From NCBI GenBank assembly GCA_013397435.1, contig VZRG01001577.1:16844-80843 (forward strand): a stretch of 64,000 bases of DNA. Reading direction: 5' to 3'. Every line of letters starts with the position of its first letter. The stretch's first letter is position 1. Below are positions 49,301 to 62,713 of the stretch, in pieces. The notes beneath the pieces are model-generated. The model saw only the letters and a list, made by a program, of their open reading frames with translations. It was not told the DNA's origin and searched no databases. The position numbers were made by a program, and so were the translations under genes. Source of the DNA: Erythrocercus mccallii. Taxonomy: Eukaryota > Chordata > Aves > Passeriformes > Dicruridae.

Positions 49301-52300
49301 TCAACTAACTTCATTTACACCACAGTGTTGAGAGCTCAGGGACATTCCTTGTCTGCACCCGGCACTGGGAATAAAGGATGAGTTGGAAAAGCCACTTAGT
49401 GAGTCTATAATCTCCTGTCAGGGTTGGTCTGTGGCTCGTCAGCTTTTCATTTACTGGGAGACTCAGACTAAACCCAACTTCTACTCAGAAAAGAGGTCAG
49501 AAAAATAATCTCCTGACAGAAACAAGACCCGTGGGATCCCAGCAGCCCCTCCAGCCCCATCCTGCTGGTGACAAGGCAGCTCCGAGCCGCTGACTTTTCA
49601 CCAGTCCACAAATAAAACCAGTGAGTGTGAAGAAACACCAGCTTCCACCTTCCGCTACACTTAGCAGTAGCCAGTCTCGCCAGCTGGCTTGTCTCCCCTC
49701 CCAGCCAACCTGCCTTTGATATCCGTCAGCCTCTGGCTACGGAGACATCTGGAAGTTATTATCCAGCAGAGCGTATCACAAACCCATTTACATAATATAA
49801 TATCATATTTTGTGTTCCTGCTTAGCTGAACATTTTGGATCACTCTAATGTTTGGGTAAATAAGCCACCATTGCCTGCATATAAATAACAAGTGAGTCTT
49901 AGGGTATATTTGTTGGAGGTTAATAATTTCATAGGGCTCAACTCAAAAAAATGAAATGCTCCAGATTTGGCACTACAACATATTACACTTGCACTTGCAA
50001 TAAAAAGTACCTGTAATTGGAGGAAAGGAAATAAGGCCTTTATTTCCCAGGTATCAAAATTATTTATGATTTACCCTGTTCTATTTATATGCCATTCTTA
50101 TTATTTTTGTAGGATCTTTAACACTTCACACTAGACATTTTTCAGGAAAGAAGTAATACTTGGCTTGCTTTGTTCCTGGTGTCACTTGTAGGGTTTAACT
50201 GAGGCAATGTGTTTTTCAATATATTTTTGTCAATACAAGGGGATACAAAGCCACCTTTAGTCCATTGCTCAAACATATTTCCCTTCATCTCCTATATCAA
50301 TATACATTTTGAAAACTGGTACCATTTTCTAGCAGAGAATAAAAGAATCTATTTAAAAATATTTAATCTGAAGCATTTTTGCTTGTTTCCATGGTAGCTG
50401 CAGAAAGGACAGGAGAAAATGATATTTACCAAACAGAAAATAAGACAATGAAAATAGAGCTTAGTTCTTTAACAAAGGGAACATGAGAGCACTGCAAAAT
50501 AAACATCTGCATGAATTCTGTTCTAAGGAAACAACATTTTGCTGACATCAGGGACGGCAGTGGAGGACGAATGAACCCTTTTTTCCCAAAATGCACCATT
50601 TCTCCAGTTTTTGATCTTTCAGTATAGAAAGATATTCCATTTTGTGTTCTCATACAGTAGAATGAAAGGGTTGCAGAACAAACAGCAAATTTATTTATTT
50701 TACGGTAATTGATTCCTTTTTTATTTAGGTCATTGCTGAATTCGCTGAAGTTGGAGACAGGAAAAAAAAAGTAGTTTTAAAAAGATCAGACTTTTTATTT
50801 TAGACTTTAATTTATTATAGTTGTGCTATGTGAAGCTATTATTTAGGAACTGCACAGGTAAGGAATCCATAATCTGTTTTTCTCCTTATCCACCCTCTAG
50901 AACTCTGTGATGACTGTCTGTATTAGCTTTATTTACTAATAGTTGTAAGCTGTGGTAAATTTAATCAAAGATAGCTTCATGTCACATCCCATTACCATCA
51001 CAGCATAAATTGCCATTCATGAATGATTTGTGTCAAAGAGCTCTGAAAACTATTGTTTTACCAGCAAGATGTTCCGACATGCACAGCTCTTCAGCAGGGG
51101 CATTAAATTAACGTGTTTGCAGAGAAGCCAGTAATTGACAATGAGATGGGATTTTGGCAGTACACTTCTACTTTAAAGATAATGAACAGTGTTCAAATAC
51201 AGAGAAGAACCCCCTCTGCTCCTAAAACTACACTAATAATTTCTGGTACAAACAGGAATAGAGGGAACCAATCCTGACAGGATATTTCCAGTACCCAAGC
51301 AAGCTGTTTGATCATCACGACTTCCAAAAGCAAACAGTGGAATTGCAGCGTTTGTGACCTTTATCAAATCTGGCTACGTACAGTCAGGAATGTTATGTTT
51401 GGTTAGGAACTCATTAAACAAAATTACCTCTCCATTTATAGAAACCATACAAGTACAGTATAAAACATTTTAATTAAATCAGCTAGTTAAGGAAAAATTC
51501 ATTACTTGGTGTTTTTATCAGCTAGCAGTGGGGCTGCATAGAGCAGTTCGCATTAGAGTCAATTAGTAAGAAAAATTGTCAGATTTGGCAAGTGCATGAG
51601 CTTCCAGAACACATCAGCTGACAGGGAAGAAAAAAGTTTGACTAAAAGCTAACCAAGTTACTGCCCTCAGAGGAGGAGAATGAGCCACGTAACACACACA
51701 AATGCATCAGCCACGCCAAAACCCCGCGTTCCTGAGCAGTCAGTGTCAAAGCTCTACATGCCCTGTTCCTTGAGAGCTGAAAAATGAGGCATGCATGCAA
51801 ATTTAAGGTTGTTAGGTATCTGGCTGGCTTTGCAGGCTTTTGAAAATTTTACCCGATTGAACTAGTAAAATGTGATCAGCATGACCGAGGAGTCAAAATG
51901 TTCCTCGGTGTTGCAGGGCTGCAAAGCAAGAAAAAAGCTGCAGAAGGGTAACAGGTAAAATCAGGGCATTTTTAAATAGGGAGAACACGACACACTGGCT
52001 TGTGAGTCGGGCAGGGGAAGATCCTTTCCTTGCAGAAGGTGCAGCAGGGCCCTTTGTGGGTCACTGTAATTAAATGCTGAGTTAAGTCTGGACTCCAGGG
52101 AAAAGAGATGCACCAGCTCTGGGCATAATGCATGTGGTTACCACAGAAGGCTATTTTTTTAAAAAAACCCAAGTACATGTTTACTCTCTTTGATCAGAAA
52201 ACCTAACAAGGTTGGTGAGGGCCCCATGGACACAGGCTGCAGCTCAGGTCCCCAGAGCCAGAACGGGGTTTTTGGGGTGCCTGCTGACCAGCCTGGGACA

Positions 52301-55300
52301 GCAGGGGTTCCTTTCCCAGCAGAATTCAATTGAAATCATGAATCTCCTGAACTCACCCACACCTTCTGTTGGGTAAGTTATCACCAATTTAAGTTGAAAT
52401 CCAGCCAGTCACCAGAGCACTTCAATAGGCTTTGCTTTTGTGCTGCAGAGTCGGGACGGGCGCGGGCAGCGCGCTCACTTCGTTACTGAGCAGACACAAA
52501 ATGCCCACGGGATCTCTAAGGGATGGGAGTTTCAGCTGGGAAGGAGAGGCAGAGCTGTGCTCAGACTTATTCTGTGGTACCACACAGATGATTAGAGGCA
52601 CCTCCTGGCCAGTGCACTCTCTCAGGGTTTCAAGTGATCTTCCTCTTCCGTTCTCTGGAAGAATCTTGCAACAAAGCAGGTACGATAGAAATCCATCTGC
52701 CTTTGGTGGAATCTTTTACGGTTCCCACAGGTTTCCAGCATCTGTGATACTTTTCTTGTCATTGTCAGGCTTTGAATATTGCAAGAGCTGTCAATGGACA
52801 GAGGATGACATCACCCCCAAAGCACAGCTCTGGATATACTTTTCCTCCTCATTTTAAGGCTTGGAGAACTTATCCCAACAAGAAAAGTTCTGATGCGGTT
52901 GTTTCCTTACAAAGCTCCCCACATCAGCTTGACCTTTTCACACTCCTTTTGTAAGATCTAATCTCACAGTGCTTCTCAGGTAGGATTGTTTAAGAAACAT
53001 CTAAATTACTGTTGTACTCTACCTTCTAGTGTTTACCAAGAGACACTTCTATCTTCAACTTAATGTCATTCTCATAATTGGGAGAAGCCATACACAATGG
53101 CTTCAGAAGTACAAGTACTTCTCAAGAGCAGGGCTATTAAATCACAAAATACTCATACTTGTTACCTGTAGGTTGGCAATAAAGGTGGTAGATCTTGTCA
53201 CATACTATGCAGTGAAAACCTCTATTGCAGCTTGGAGTCACCTCTCTCATCCTGCACCTAATCTTGAGAAAAACGTATGAAATGTCTGGGCAATCGGAAT
53301 TCTTCCTCCCCAGTAAAACTTCTAACAAATAACAAAACATGGTTCCAAACCACATTTCTTTCTAAAACTCAGACTACTACAAGTGCTCTTTATCACAGAG
53401 AGAAGCGGGAGCAAATCTACCCCTTAAAAGCCTGTGAAAAATTGTAATCTCATTTTGTTTTTCTAAAGCCACGAGGTTCAAAAGACACATGAATTAAAGT
53501 AATCATAATGAATTATATGTAACAATACTCCTCCTCTTCATAATGTTCGCAAGTAAAAAGATCACAAGAGATTTAAAAGATCACAGGCGCTACTGCTACT
53601 TTAGCACAAAGCAAAGTAATTCAGTCTGGTACTTCTCAGTGCTAGCTTGAGAATTTGCCCTTTCAAGTTATCCTTTGGTTATTTCAAGAGGCTCTTGAGA
53701 AAAGACTGTTCTTCTTTTTTTTCTCCAATTCCAGAGTGCACCTAAGAAATGCTCAAATTTGACCGTGAGGACGCATTCAATTTATCTCCATTTCCAAGAT
53801 GAATTTCAAGCCTGAGCTTAAATGCTTTGCTGGGTGGGGACAGTGTTTGAGATCCCACCCCTTGCTGGCACTGCAGGCCCCCAGGCCACCCTGCTCTGCT
53901 GGACACCCATCCCTGGCTCCTCTCCTCACTCCTCCAGCTGGACATGCCAGAGGGTCACTGCCTCATCCAACAATCCAGGACTGGCCTCCAGAGGATGGGA
54001 GAAACCAAAACCCTCTTCACACTGAGCTTGCACCTACCAATCTGTCTCAGCTTGCTGGGCTAAAGGGAAGATCCTGGATACTCAGAGCCCCTAAAAAGTT
54101 TATTTTAATAAACTTCTTAAATAACTTCAGGACATGCCTGTACGAAGCAATTTTTGTCTGTACTCAAAGTCATGTTTACAAGCAGCTGTCATCAGATTAT
54201 CACAGCAATGAAGGTATTTTTAGGATATCCAGTCCAAAATATTTTTTCTGAAGTGGCAGTCAGACTTCAGCAGTTACCAACAAAGAACATGAAATGGGAG
54301 GTCAAAAGCTTTGATCTGGCAAGGGCAAGGAACACATCACAGGCAGGAGCACGCAGCAGTCCAAGGGGTTTGTTTTATCAGAAAAAACTTATTTCCGTGT
54401 AGGCAGTTCAATCCTTAGGACTTCTTTTTGTTTGAAGGAAGACAGATTTGGAGTGAATTTCACTTACAGATGGTGTTTTGAGCACGGCTTTCAGCCTGAC
54501 CCTTGGTATGATGCTGACTGCTTAAGAACTAAAGGCAGCAAGTGCAGCACTTGGAAACTTCCTGTAGTGGGCTGATTTTCCAAGGCAATGAGCACCTGTG
54601 TGTCATATCTTATCTTGGCTTCAGCACAAGGCAAGGGGATTCAGCACACCTGAAAAGCAGGGCAGAGAAGTTCACGTGTTTTCACAAACACCACTGTCTG
54701 CTCCTGCAATGATTGCATGTGAGATGTTCAAATTCACTTAAGCACGAGGTCAGGCAAGTTCAGCAGATGCATCTTCATTAGACTGGCACAATTATCATGA
54801 GCAGTCTCACTGGTAACAATTATATGATACTAATTTATTAGTCATCCTCCTTCTCATCTTTTCCACTGCTCTGATTTGTTAAAACCCCAAACAATGTCTC
54901 ACAAGTTATCGGAAGGAAACAGAAATCTTTGTATGTACCCTCCCTGATATATAAGTCCAGGTCTTGCTTCACTGATGAGATACAGAAATAAAAATTATTC
55001 CAGCTGCCATTTTTCTGGGTTTAGTTACTATCTTGGATCCCTGCAGAGGTAGAGAAAGAGGACAGTGCCAGTGTATTGACCCAGTACTTAAAATATGCAC
55101 TAGTATTGTCAGAAAAAGGAAGGATGACAACTAAAACCTCACATTTTCAGCCCTTCTCTAGGGATAAAACAGTTTGATGGGGCAAACTCCCATCACCCTG
55201 ATGCCATAGATAACATCTCACCCCAGTGCAGGGAAAAGAAGGGAGAAAGAAGATGAACACATTTTTTCTCATTTCCTCCAGGCGCACCCGCTCAGGAGTG

Positions 55301-56576
55301 TCAGGAAGAGTGGAGTCACTGAAAGCACAGATCCCACTTAAATTCTGATTTTGCTCCCTCCAGGGAGGGCTCCCCAGCCTGGTGCAGAGCATCCTGGCTG
55401 CACAATAACCCAGGTCATGAACGAGAGCAGTGCTGAATAAGCCTTTCCTTGCTCAGAGACCTTTGTGCTTGTGATCAGCAATAAAAGGCTGTAGTTGGAA
55501 TTCAAAACCTCAGCCAGGTAAAATACCACAGATGATTATTTAAAGGCTTTAAATAAAAAAAACCCCATCAAACCAAAAGCCCCTCTGTCTGTAACAATCA
55601 GCTTTTCACATTCACGCTGTATGGCTGTGGACTCATAGCTGGGTTATGAAAGCAGCCCAAAATAAGATGAGACATAATAAAACACAAGCTGGGCTTAAGC
55701 AAGAATTGATTTCTGACAGCAATTCTCAATGTTTTAAACGCTAGCTGCAGACCTCATATATTTCCAAATTTAATTGCACAATTCCCAGTGATTTAACATT
55801 ATAAAAAGTTGCATATTTCCATGCTCAGAGTTTGAAAAGCTCAAACAACGAGAAACTTTGGTTGACATAAAAATGCTTCAAAGAAAACAGTATTTTTTTT
55901 TCCAAACTAAGTCACTGGCAGTAGATGACTGACATCTTACATGTGCTGAATATATCCTGTACCTCCACGTTCTTTTGCTGTGAATTCCTTTCTCTGCTGT
56001 ATTTCTGCAATCTGGATTTTAACTTGTGAGGCGACAACTACAGAAAAATAGAGAGCTAAATAAATGCAGAAGAAAATTTGCCAGATGTGCCTTAGACATA
56101 TGAAAGGAGTGAAAATTAAAGAAAACAATCATTATGAATGAGAAGGTCAGAACTTCAGATGGGATGAGCCAACACAGGGGGTGGAGGAAGTTGGTTTTCA
56201 AGGAATGATGAGGAGGAGTTGGGACTGATGGACACAGAGGGCAGGTGTGAAGGACAAATGGCACAATATTTCTACTCGTAATCGGGACGATTTGAGTTTC
56301 TCTGACTAAAATACAGGACACTCTGAAGACTGCAGTCCTCAGCAATGTCACTGTTCACAAACATAATCTTCATTTTTACACTTTTGGTTGAATCAATATC
56401 CAATTTTTCAAAATAATAGCGTGCACTCTTAGAAAAGAAGACATTACACTTCTAATTCCAGATAAGTAAAGCCCGGCTTTACTTTGTTTTCTTCTAGAGC
56501 ATTATCCCACTCAAGTTCATCTTTCATAAATGCTGACACAAGCCACAAAGGCTTTGTATTATTTCATAAAATAGCA

Positions 56577-56634
56577 TCTTTTCTCTTTTCTCCTTTTTTT
56601 TCTTCTCTTTTCTCTTTTCTTTTTCCTTCCTCCC
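56577..56634 (+). repeat. 58-nt uninterrupted polypyrimidine tract
   Basis: This tract of T and C only is built from repeats like TTCTCTTTTC. On the CDH4 transcript it is a polypurine run, so it is not a polypyrimidine tract of CDH4 itself. It is a simple repeat with triplex-forming character. Confidence 0.85.
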
Positions 56635-59464
56635 AAAGTACACCCACAGCCCTGACTGATACTTTCAACTGGAACAACAGGCAGCCAGACAAGAACAGAA
56701 GAAGAAACTTTATCTTAAGTATTTATTGTTATGCTGGAATATCACTCAGTTTCCTCTGGGGTAATTCAGCACTCTTGTGGGAAATGTGTGACCTCATTTG
56801 CATTTTCTAATTGAATTGCTATCAGGTTTCCTGCAAGACTGAACAAAAAAGTTCCTTGAGTTACTAACATCACTTGTATTAATCAGAAAAAAAAGTTTAC
56901 ATTCAAGTGTTTGGTGGGGAGGAGAGGAAATGTATGCTTCGTGTATCATAAAATGCATTTTTAAAGTATTTGCCTTCTTTTCTATCACTTCATCCTGCTA
57001 GCATGACACTTTAATGTAGTAGTTAGAACTCTTTCATTGGTTTTCGCTGAAAACTGGCAGGTTATTCAGTCATCTAAAGCAATCAGCACATTTATAAGGC
57101 CACCACTGTGAAAGTGGGGAAATTGTCACTGTGTTGGGTCCCTGCCCATTAAAATGTCAGGTTGCATCAAGAGGAAGGCTCAGCTGGGGGACCTGGGGCA
57201 CAGGTATGGACACCAAAGCTCCTGATTTTGCAGTGAAGGCACACAAGGGGAGGACTGTCCCAAGAAGAAACGATCTGCTGCCTTTGGAAGCCCTTGGCCA
57301 CCACCCCAGCGCTCTCAGCCTGTGATGCAGATTTTCAGTCATACCTACTGTGACAAGAAAGGATCACAGATCCAAAGGATCATTTATTGATGGATGAATC
57401 CTCTGTGCTCTGCTGGAAAGCAGCCCATTGCCACCCACTCAGGCAGGCTCACTCCTGGCCCCCCAAAATCCCATCCAGTACCCCAAAATCCCTGATTTCT
57501 CCTATAACATTTATTCTGTATTATAACCTCCCCAATAAACCAAATGTCTAATAATGGCCATTCTGGAAGGGCTGATTTTGATGCAGTTTTAATCCCTGGA
57601 TAATCATGAACTAAATTCTGATTTATCCTTTCAGAGGAGGTTCTGAGGGCCACCAAGACCCCTGTCACGAGGGGCTGCCCTTGCTGAGGGCCATTGCTCA
57701 TGGAGTTGGGGAATAACAAGGTAAAAGGACTTTTTTTTGTGCTGTAGGTGCCAACAAACAGTGATCAGCAGGTGCAGTAACTGAATTTCGTGCCAATTAT
57801 TTGTAATGTCTGGGAACTGTTCAGCATTTTTGCAAAATCAAGTCACAAATTTACAAAAGTAAAATGGAAAATAAATGGATGCACCAGAAGAAAACTGGTC
57901 TCCCTTCCTCCCTCAGGTCACCTCCTCCTTTCTCTCCCACATTTGCCGTCTCTGTATCCTGAGTATAACAAAACAGTCTGAAATGTCTTTAAAAATATAT
58001 ATAGTTCTCCTTGAGTCATATTATTCTACACAAAACCAAATGTGAAATCTGCCTCTAGTAAAAGCAACAAAACATATAAGGGTCATGGCCTGAAACATAT
58101 TGAACTGGATATTGTAACGTTTGGGGTTCTCTTTTCAGCACAAACACTATTATTTTTTAAAATAATCTCATAATCATATTTATTTCTTCAGTAAACAAAG
58201 GATTATTTTGCTTGCAAAAACCACAGGCATTTAAATAAAACACAAGTCAGCTGCCTGCTATAGGGACCCACAATAAAACTGCTTATGACCTTGTCATTAG
58301 TCTCGTTTTCCGAATTTTTCCAGCCTCAAACTACACACTAATAAGGCTTTTAGGAAGGAGGAATATGAATTTTAAGAAGCTTAGCTCTCTCTGTTTTCAA
58401 CCAGAGTTCAGATTACATTAACATTAGATGAATTTCCAACCAAAAATTCTACTGAAACAGAAATGTGTGCTTATTCAGGTTTTTTTTTTCTGCTACACTG
58501 AGAAGAAATTTAAAGCAGTATATAAGACATCTTACTTTGTTCATTCAGTATTTAATTACTTCTAGAAAGAAGCAGTATTTCTTTGGTTAGAAATGGCAAA
58601 TAGAGTTCACAATAGCAAACAGGGTTTAATTACATCTTGCACAAGCCCAAGCCTTACTGAACAGCAGCAGAAGTGTATTCATATGACCCTAAACCCTGCC
58701 AAGCCTTAGGGGTCAGGCCACTGGGCAAGTGAGAGATTGAAGTCTGCCCAAGCCTTTTCCTTTTTTGTCTCACACGTGGCAAAAATTCTCTCAAACGGCA
58801 CGAAGTTACATGGTGGAATTCTAACGACTTGACACAGAAAGTCTCTGTCTCATTCCGCACCCTGCCCTGCACTCTCTGTCCAAGCACTACAGAAAGGATG
58901 AGAACAGAGGCCAGTCTTGCTGTTTGCACCATTACTGTGGTGCATTAATCCAAATTACAGCCGTGGCCAAGGAAGGAGCCTGAAGGAGCCATGGCTGCTC
59001 CCAGGACACACACCTTTATCCTTACCCTGCAGGTCTTCAAGATCCAGCAACAGATCAGGCTCTTGAAACAATTCCCTGCCAAATCCTGCCCAAATATCAC
59101 CACCCAAGCAGCCCAGCATTGCATTGTTGGAGCCAGCAGCAGAGAAGACACCATTTACTCCATGGGGTAAAGGATCTTCAGCCCAGACTAGCACTGAAAA
59201 TGAAAAGGTGAACATACCAGAAATGGTATGGAAGAGGTAGAAAAGTGACAGCTTCTTGGGCAGAGCGGAAGAAACGTGTTTGCATGGAGCAGCCCCCAAG
59301 TGCAGTGGCTCTGTGCAGCCCATCACCACGTTTCACTGAAGGAACACTGCTCCCAGACTGCTGGGCAGGGACAGAGCCCTCCTGCTTTCAGCTGTGTGCA
59401 CGGAATAAAAGCAGAAAGAAACCATCTGTACCCTTCTGAGTGAAAGGCTGGCTCTGGCTTTTCT

Positions 59465-59640
59465 CCTCCGGGGCGGCGAGGGAAGGAGCTGGCACTGAGC
59501 ACAGGGGATGTTTGGCACCGCGGCGCCACGCTCTGCGTCGCTGCCCGCCCCACGTGTCCCTTATCAGGCTGCAGCAATGCTCCCTGTCCTTGCAAGGGAA
59601 GGAACGAGCCCAAATCTCCCCTCTGGAAGCTGCGGGGCCA
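59465..59640. promoter_or_regulatory. CpG-rich patch downstream of exon 3
   Basis: Roughly a dozen CpGs occur within about 100 bp, including CACCGCGGCGCCACG and a CACGTG E-box in CCCCACGTGTCCC. The patch lies about 450-600 nt past the exon 3 donor. It is a small CpG island-like element, with no clear TATA box or transcription start. Confidence 0.45.
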
Positions 59641-60082
59641 TGCAGATTGCTCGCAAGAGTAACTCTGAAAACCGGGCAGATGAGGAGCAGGGCAGAGCTC
59701 CAGGCCTGCACTGTCGCAAAAGAAATCGGAACTAAAAATCATCAAGAAGAAGGTTGACTTTGACTCTTCACCCTTCATCTGCTGGTCTGACTTTGAGTCA
59801 AGAGAGATTATCAGCAGTGAGGTGCACACGTGATGTACATGCTCTGCAGTGTATGACAGAGACTTAAAAATACAGAAGTATGAACTTAGAGAACACTTCC
59901 CTCACTGGAGACCTTAAATAATTTCTGTCAGAGAGGTTCAAAGATCATTTGCAAGGAATTTGATGCTGATCATGGTATCTCCTACTTGGACAATTCCCTG
60001 TGAAGCACAGACCAGACAACACAAACACTTTGGGGCAAAGGAAGAACAGAGCAGGAAAAAGAGCTTTGAAAAAAACTCTGAC

Positions 60083-60306
60083 CTTGTGTCCGTTGTGTTG
60101 GGACTTCTCTGCCACCAGAAACCTGACCATGGCCTCCCATCTGCCCAGGGTCTGGGGGTCCCAGGCGGTCACCACCAGGATCAGCTGCTTGGAGGGCACC
60201 TGCAGGTGGTGGGCAGCGTACAGGGTCCCGTCCGCCCTCACCTTGAAGTCCAGGCTGTTGGTTTCGTACCGCACGCCCTTGTTACCAGCACAGTTATTAA
60301 ATTTTA
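60083..60306 (-). CDS. CDH4: CDH4 exon 3: cadherin prodomain
   Basis: This 224-nt internal exon encodes 74 residues plus the last two bases of a split valine codon, so it enters in phase 1+2 and leaves in phase 0. It starts at KFNNCAGNKG and ends at KSQHNGHK. Mid-exon landmarks are the YETNSLDFKV and LVVTAWDPQT segments, typical of the cadherin prodomain, which keeps the precursor from adhering inside the cell. From memory, exon 3 of the related E- and N-cadherin genes has the same 224-nt size. The acceptor is strong: a pyrimidine-rich TTCCTCTCTGTTCTAG (AG at 60308-60307), with a plausible branch point CTCAC whose A is at 60340. The donor is AAG|GTCAGA (GT at 60082-60081), with an unfavourable C at +3. 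Reading through the donor stays open for 45 more codons and stops at 59945. Joining to exon 4 is in frame. The previous exon is beyond the right edge. Confidence 0.93.
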
Positions 60307-62684
60307 CTAGAACAGAGAGGAAGAGATGGGAGAAATGTGTGAGATTGGAGTGATAAGGAAAGCAATCAAATACAAGTTTCAGACATTTAATTTTCACTGA
60401 TGTCTTCTATATCTCTAATAACCATCAAGGAAATGATTTAACTGTTTCTTCGACCTTTCAGGAGTGCTCTTGTGCTTTATCTCTGTTCCCCAGGGAAGAA
60501 GTTGTAAGCCATTTTTAAAGTATTTGATACAGTTTCATTAGATCTCAAACACAGCTGTTCCCCATTTCTACAAGTGGATTTCTCCCTTGTTGCCATTATC
60601 TTTTAAATTCAACTGGAGTCTATTACCCATGCTGTGGGTATTTTTTTTCAGGAAATGTTCTCCATTTCCCTAACCCTTCAATAACCTACTTATCAGATAG
60701 CCTATTTGCACATTCTTAACCGAAATTCAAAAGCCCATAACAATTCCATTATCAGAAATATAAAAACAACAAAAAAAATCTAACACAGAAATAAAAGTTG
60801 AAACCATTTTGGAGCATGCATCTGCTGCTGGAATTGGACACCCCCATCCTGAGCTGCATTTCCACCTTGGCCAACCCCTTACATATAACAGCTACTGCAA
60901 AAAGGAACTGTAAAATTGTGCTTCATAAACCATAACGTGTCATTTGAAAGCCTACTTTGTCAGATCAAAGCTCCCCAGTCGCTGATATTTCTATTTTCGC
61001 CTTTTTTTTGGTCAAAGTCTTTCACAGTCTAGTTTGAAAACTATTTTTATTGCCATTATGAAACATGTCACATACATTAGACCAGAAAAAACCCGACCCT
61101 ATTATATGACAGAATTGACAAATCTGATAGAAATTGAACCTGCAGCTAATAACACAGGAAACAAACCACTTTCTGCCATTTGAGTAATCCACGGGGCGGA
61201 ACACACGTGTGGTGAAGGAAAACATATTGCACCCGTAAAAACATCTCAAGTGAGTGAGAATGGAGGCACAGAGCTCCAGCTCGGATCGTTAGACGGGTTC
61301 TCACGCTGAGAGGCTCCAGCCTGCCTCAAGATGAGGAAAACCTGCTGGGCCAGCTCTGGTGGGCTCCAGCAGGTGCTTAATTCCTGCAGAAGAAGGGCTG
61401 GGTCAGATGGATCCCACCCAGACCGGCTGTGCTGGGAGAAGGGATGCAGGGCACTCCAGGTGAGAGGAGCTTCTGGGACAGTTGTAACCCTGTCCCTTTC
61501 CCTCTGTACCAAGCACAGCTCTGCAGCGCTGCTCTGAGCTGAATCAAGCACTAATTTGGATTTAAATTTTTTTTAAAAAAGCAACCATGGCACAGGTGAA
61601 AGAAAAAAGCAGTCAGGAAATGGCTCAACCCATCTGGCTGTCAAAGCCCCTGGCTGAATCGAAGTACAGAGAAATGAGGAGCGGGCTGTGGCAGAGGGGG
61701 AGAAAATCCTTCCCCTCCTTCACCAAACTGCACCCCTCAATAACTGGGGTGATCATGTCATAACTGTACATCCACACAGGCTTTCTGTGCTGTGTATTTA
61801 TTTAGACCACGCTGGTACATTTTTGTGTGTGGTGGGAAGTGTTACCAAATGCTGCAGCAACTGCTGGGCACAAACAGCGAATGTCACACATTGATTTATA
61901 AAAAATAAGATGGATAAAGTTATCTAGCACATAAAAACAACCTGAAAGCCCTGGATGAGGGTAAGCACACACACAGTTTGCTGGCACCTACAAGAACTGG
62001 GATAATCTCAGACGCCAGGGAGGGGAGATACCCTGGACCTCTGGGACCACCCTGCTCGGAGATCGCCTTCATCTCTCTGCAATTTCTGCAAATCTCCCCT
62101 GTATTCACAGCTACAATAAATATGTGTGAACGTATCAAGTGCATCTTCACTTCTAAATGTTATTTATTTTCAGCTCAACACCACGGTCACTGCTAGAAAC
62201 TTGGCACATCAGCTGCTGTGTTGCTGCACCCCTCTGCTGTGTAATGGTCACATAAAACTCAAGCTCCATCCCTACTCCCCAGGCACCCACGTATCATACA
62301 CTGAAAGGCATTTAAAGAAGAGAGAAAGGAGGGATAATGACTGCATATTAAAAAAAAAAATTCAGAGCTTACTTTGATTTTATTGAGATTAAAAGAAAGC
62401 CCTACAGTGTACCAGTAGTCTGAGAGGAAAAAAACAACCAAACCCTTTCTATATGTGTTTGTAGTGATTTCAGTATTCAAAGTACTTAAACATCTGCTTA
62501 AGACTCAGCTCGTGGCTCCAAGATGCTGCTCTGGTGTCATATGTCACTGTGTCGACTTTTATGCTCCATTATCTAAAAATGGCTACCTCGTAGACAAAGT
62601 CCCTCTGTGACTTGCTAATTACTTCCATTAGTTTAAAACAAACTTGACTAGAGACAGAGAAAATCCTGAGAGAAATCGTCTGAA

Positions 62685-62713
62685 TTTTTTTTTGTATTTT
62701 TTTTTTTTTTTTT
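62685..62713. repeat. Poly(T) tract, T9-GTA-T17
   Basis: Interrupted T run, which reads as poly(A) on the gene strand. No flanking duplication was recognised. Likely a slippage-grown simple repeat. Confidence 0.85.

Larger units (their letters stand above)
45043..60082 (-). other. CDH4: CDH4 intron 3 (complete, 15,040 nt, phase 0)
   Basis: This is the complete intron between exons 3 and 4, bounded by GT at 60082-60081 and AG at 45044-45043 on the minus strand. It holds a CpG-rich patch near exon 3 (about 59465-59640), a 58-nt polypyrimidine tract (56577-56634), a clear CR1 fragment just before exon 4 (about 45179-45415), a doubtful CR1 trace at 45887-45950 and one fold-back-repeat trace at 46354-46386. 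The longest open frame, 46440-46973 on the plus strand (177 codons), has no motif I recognise. No further cadherin exon was seen in it. Confidence 0.88.

Noticed and set aside
52432..52857. 141-codon plus-strand frame with a CpG-rich start
   Set aside because: No motif recognised and no supporting signals. The CpG cluster at 52445-52475 is very short.
59323..59829. 168-codon minus-strand frame near exon 3
   Set aside because: It lies over the CpG-rich patch where stops are rare, and shows no domain or good splice context.
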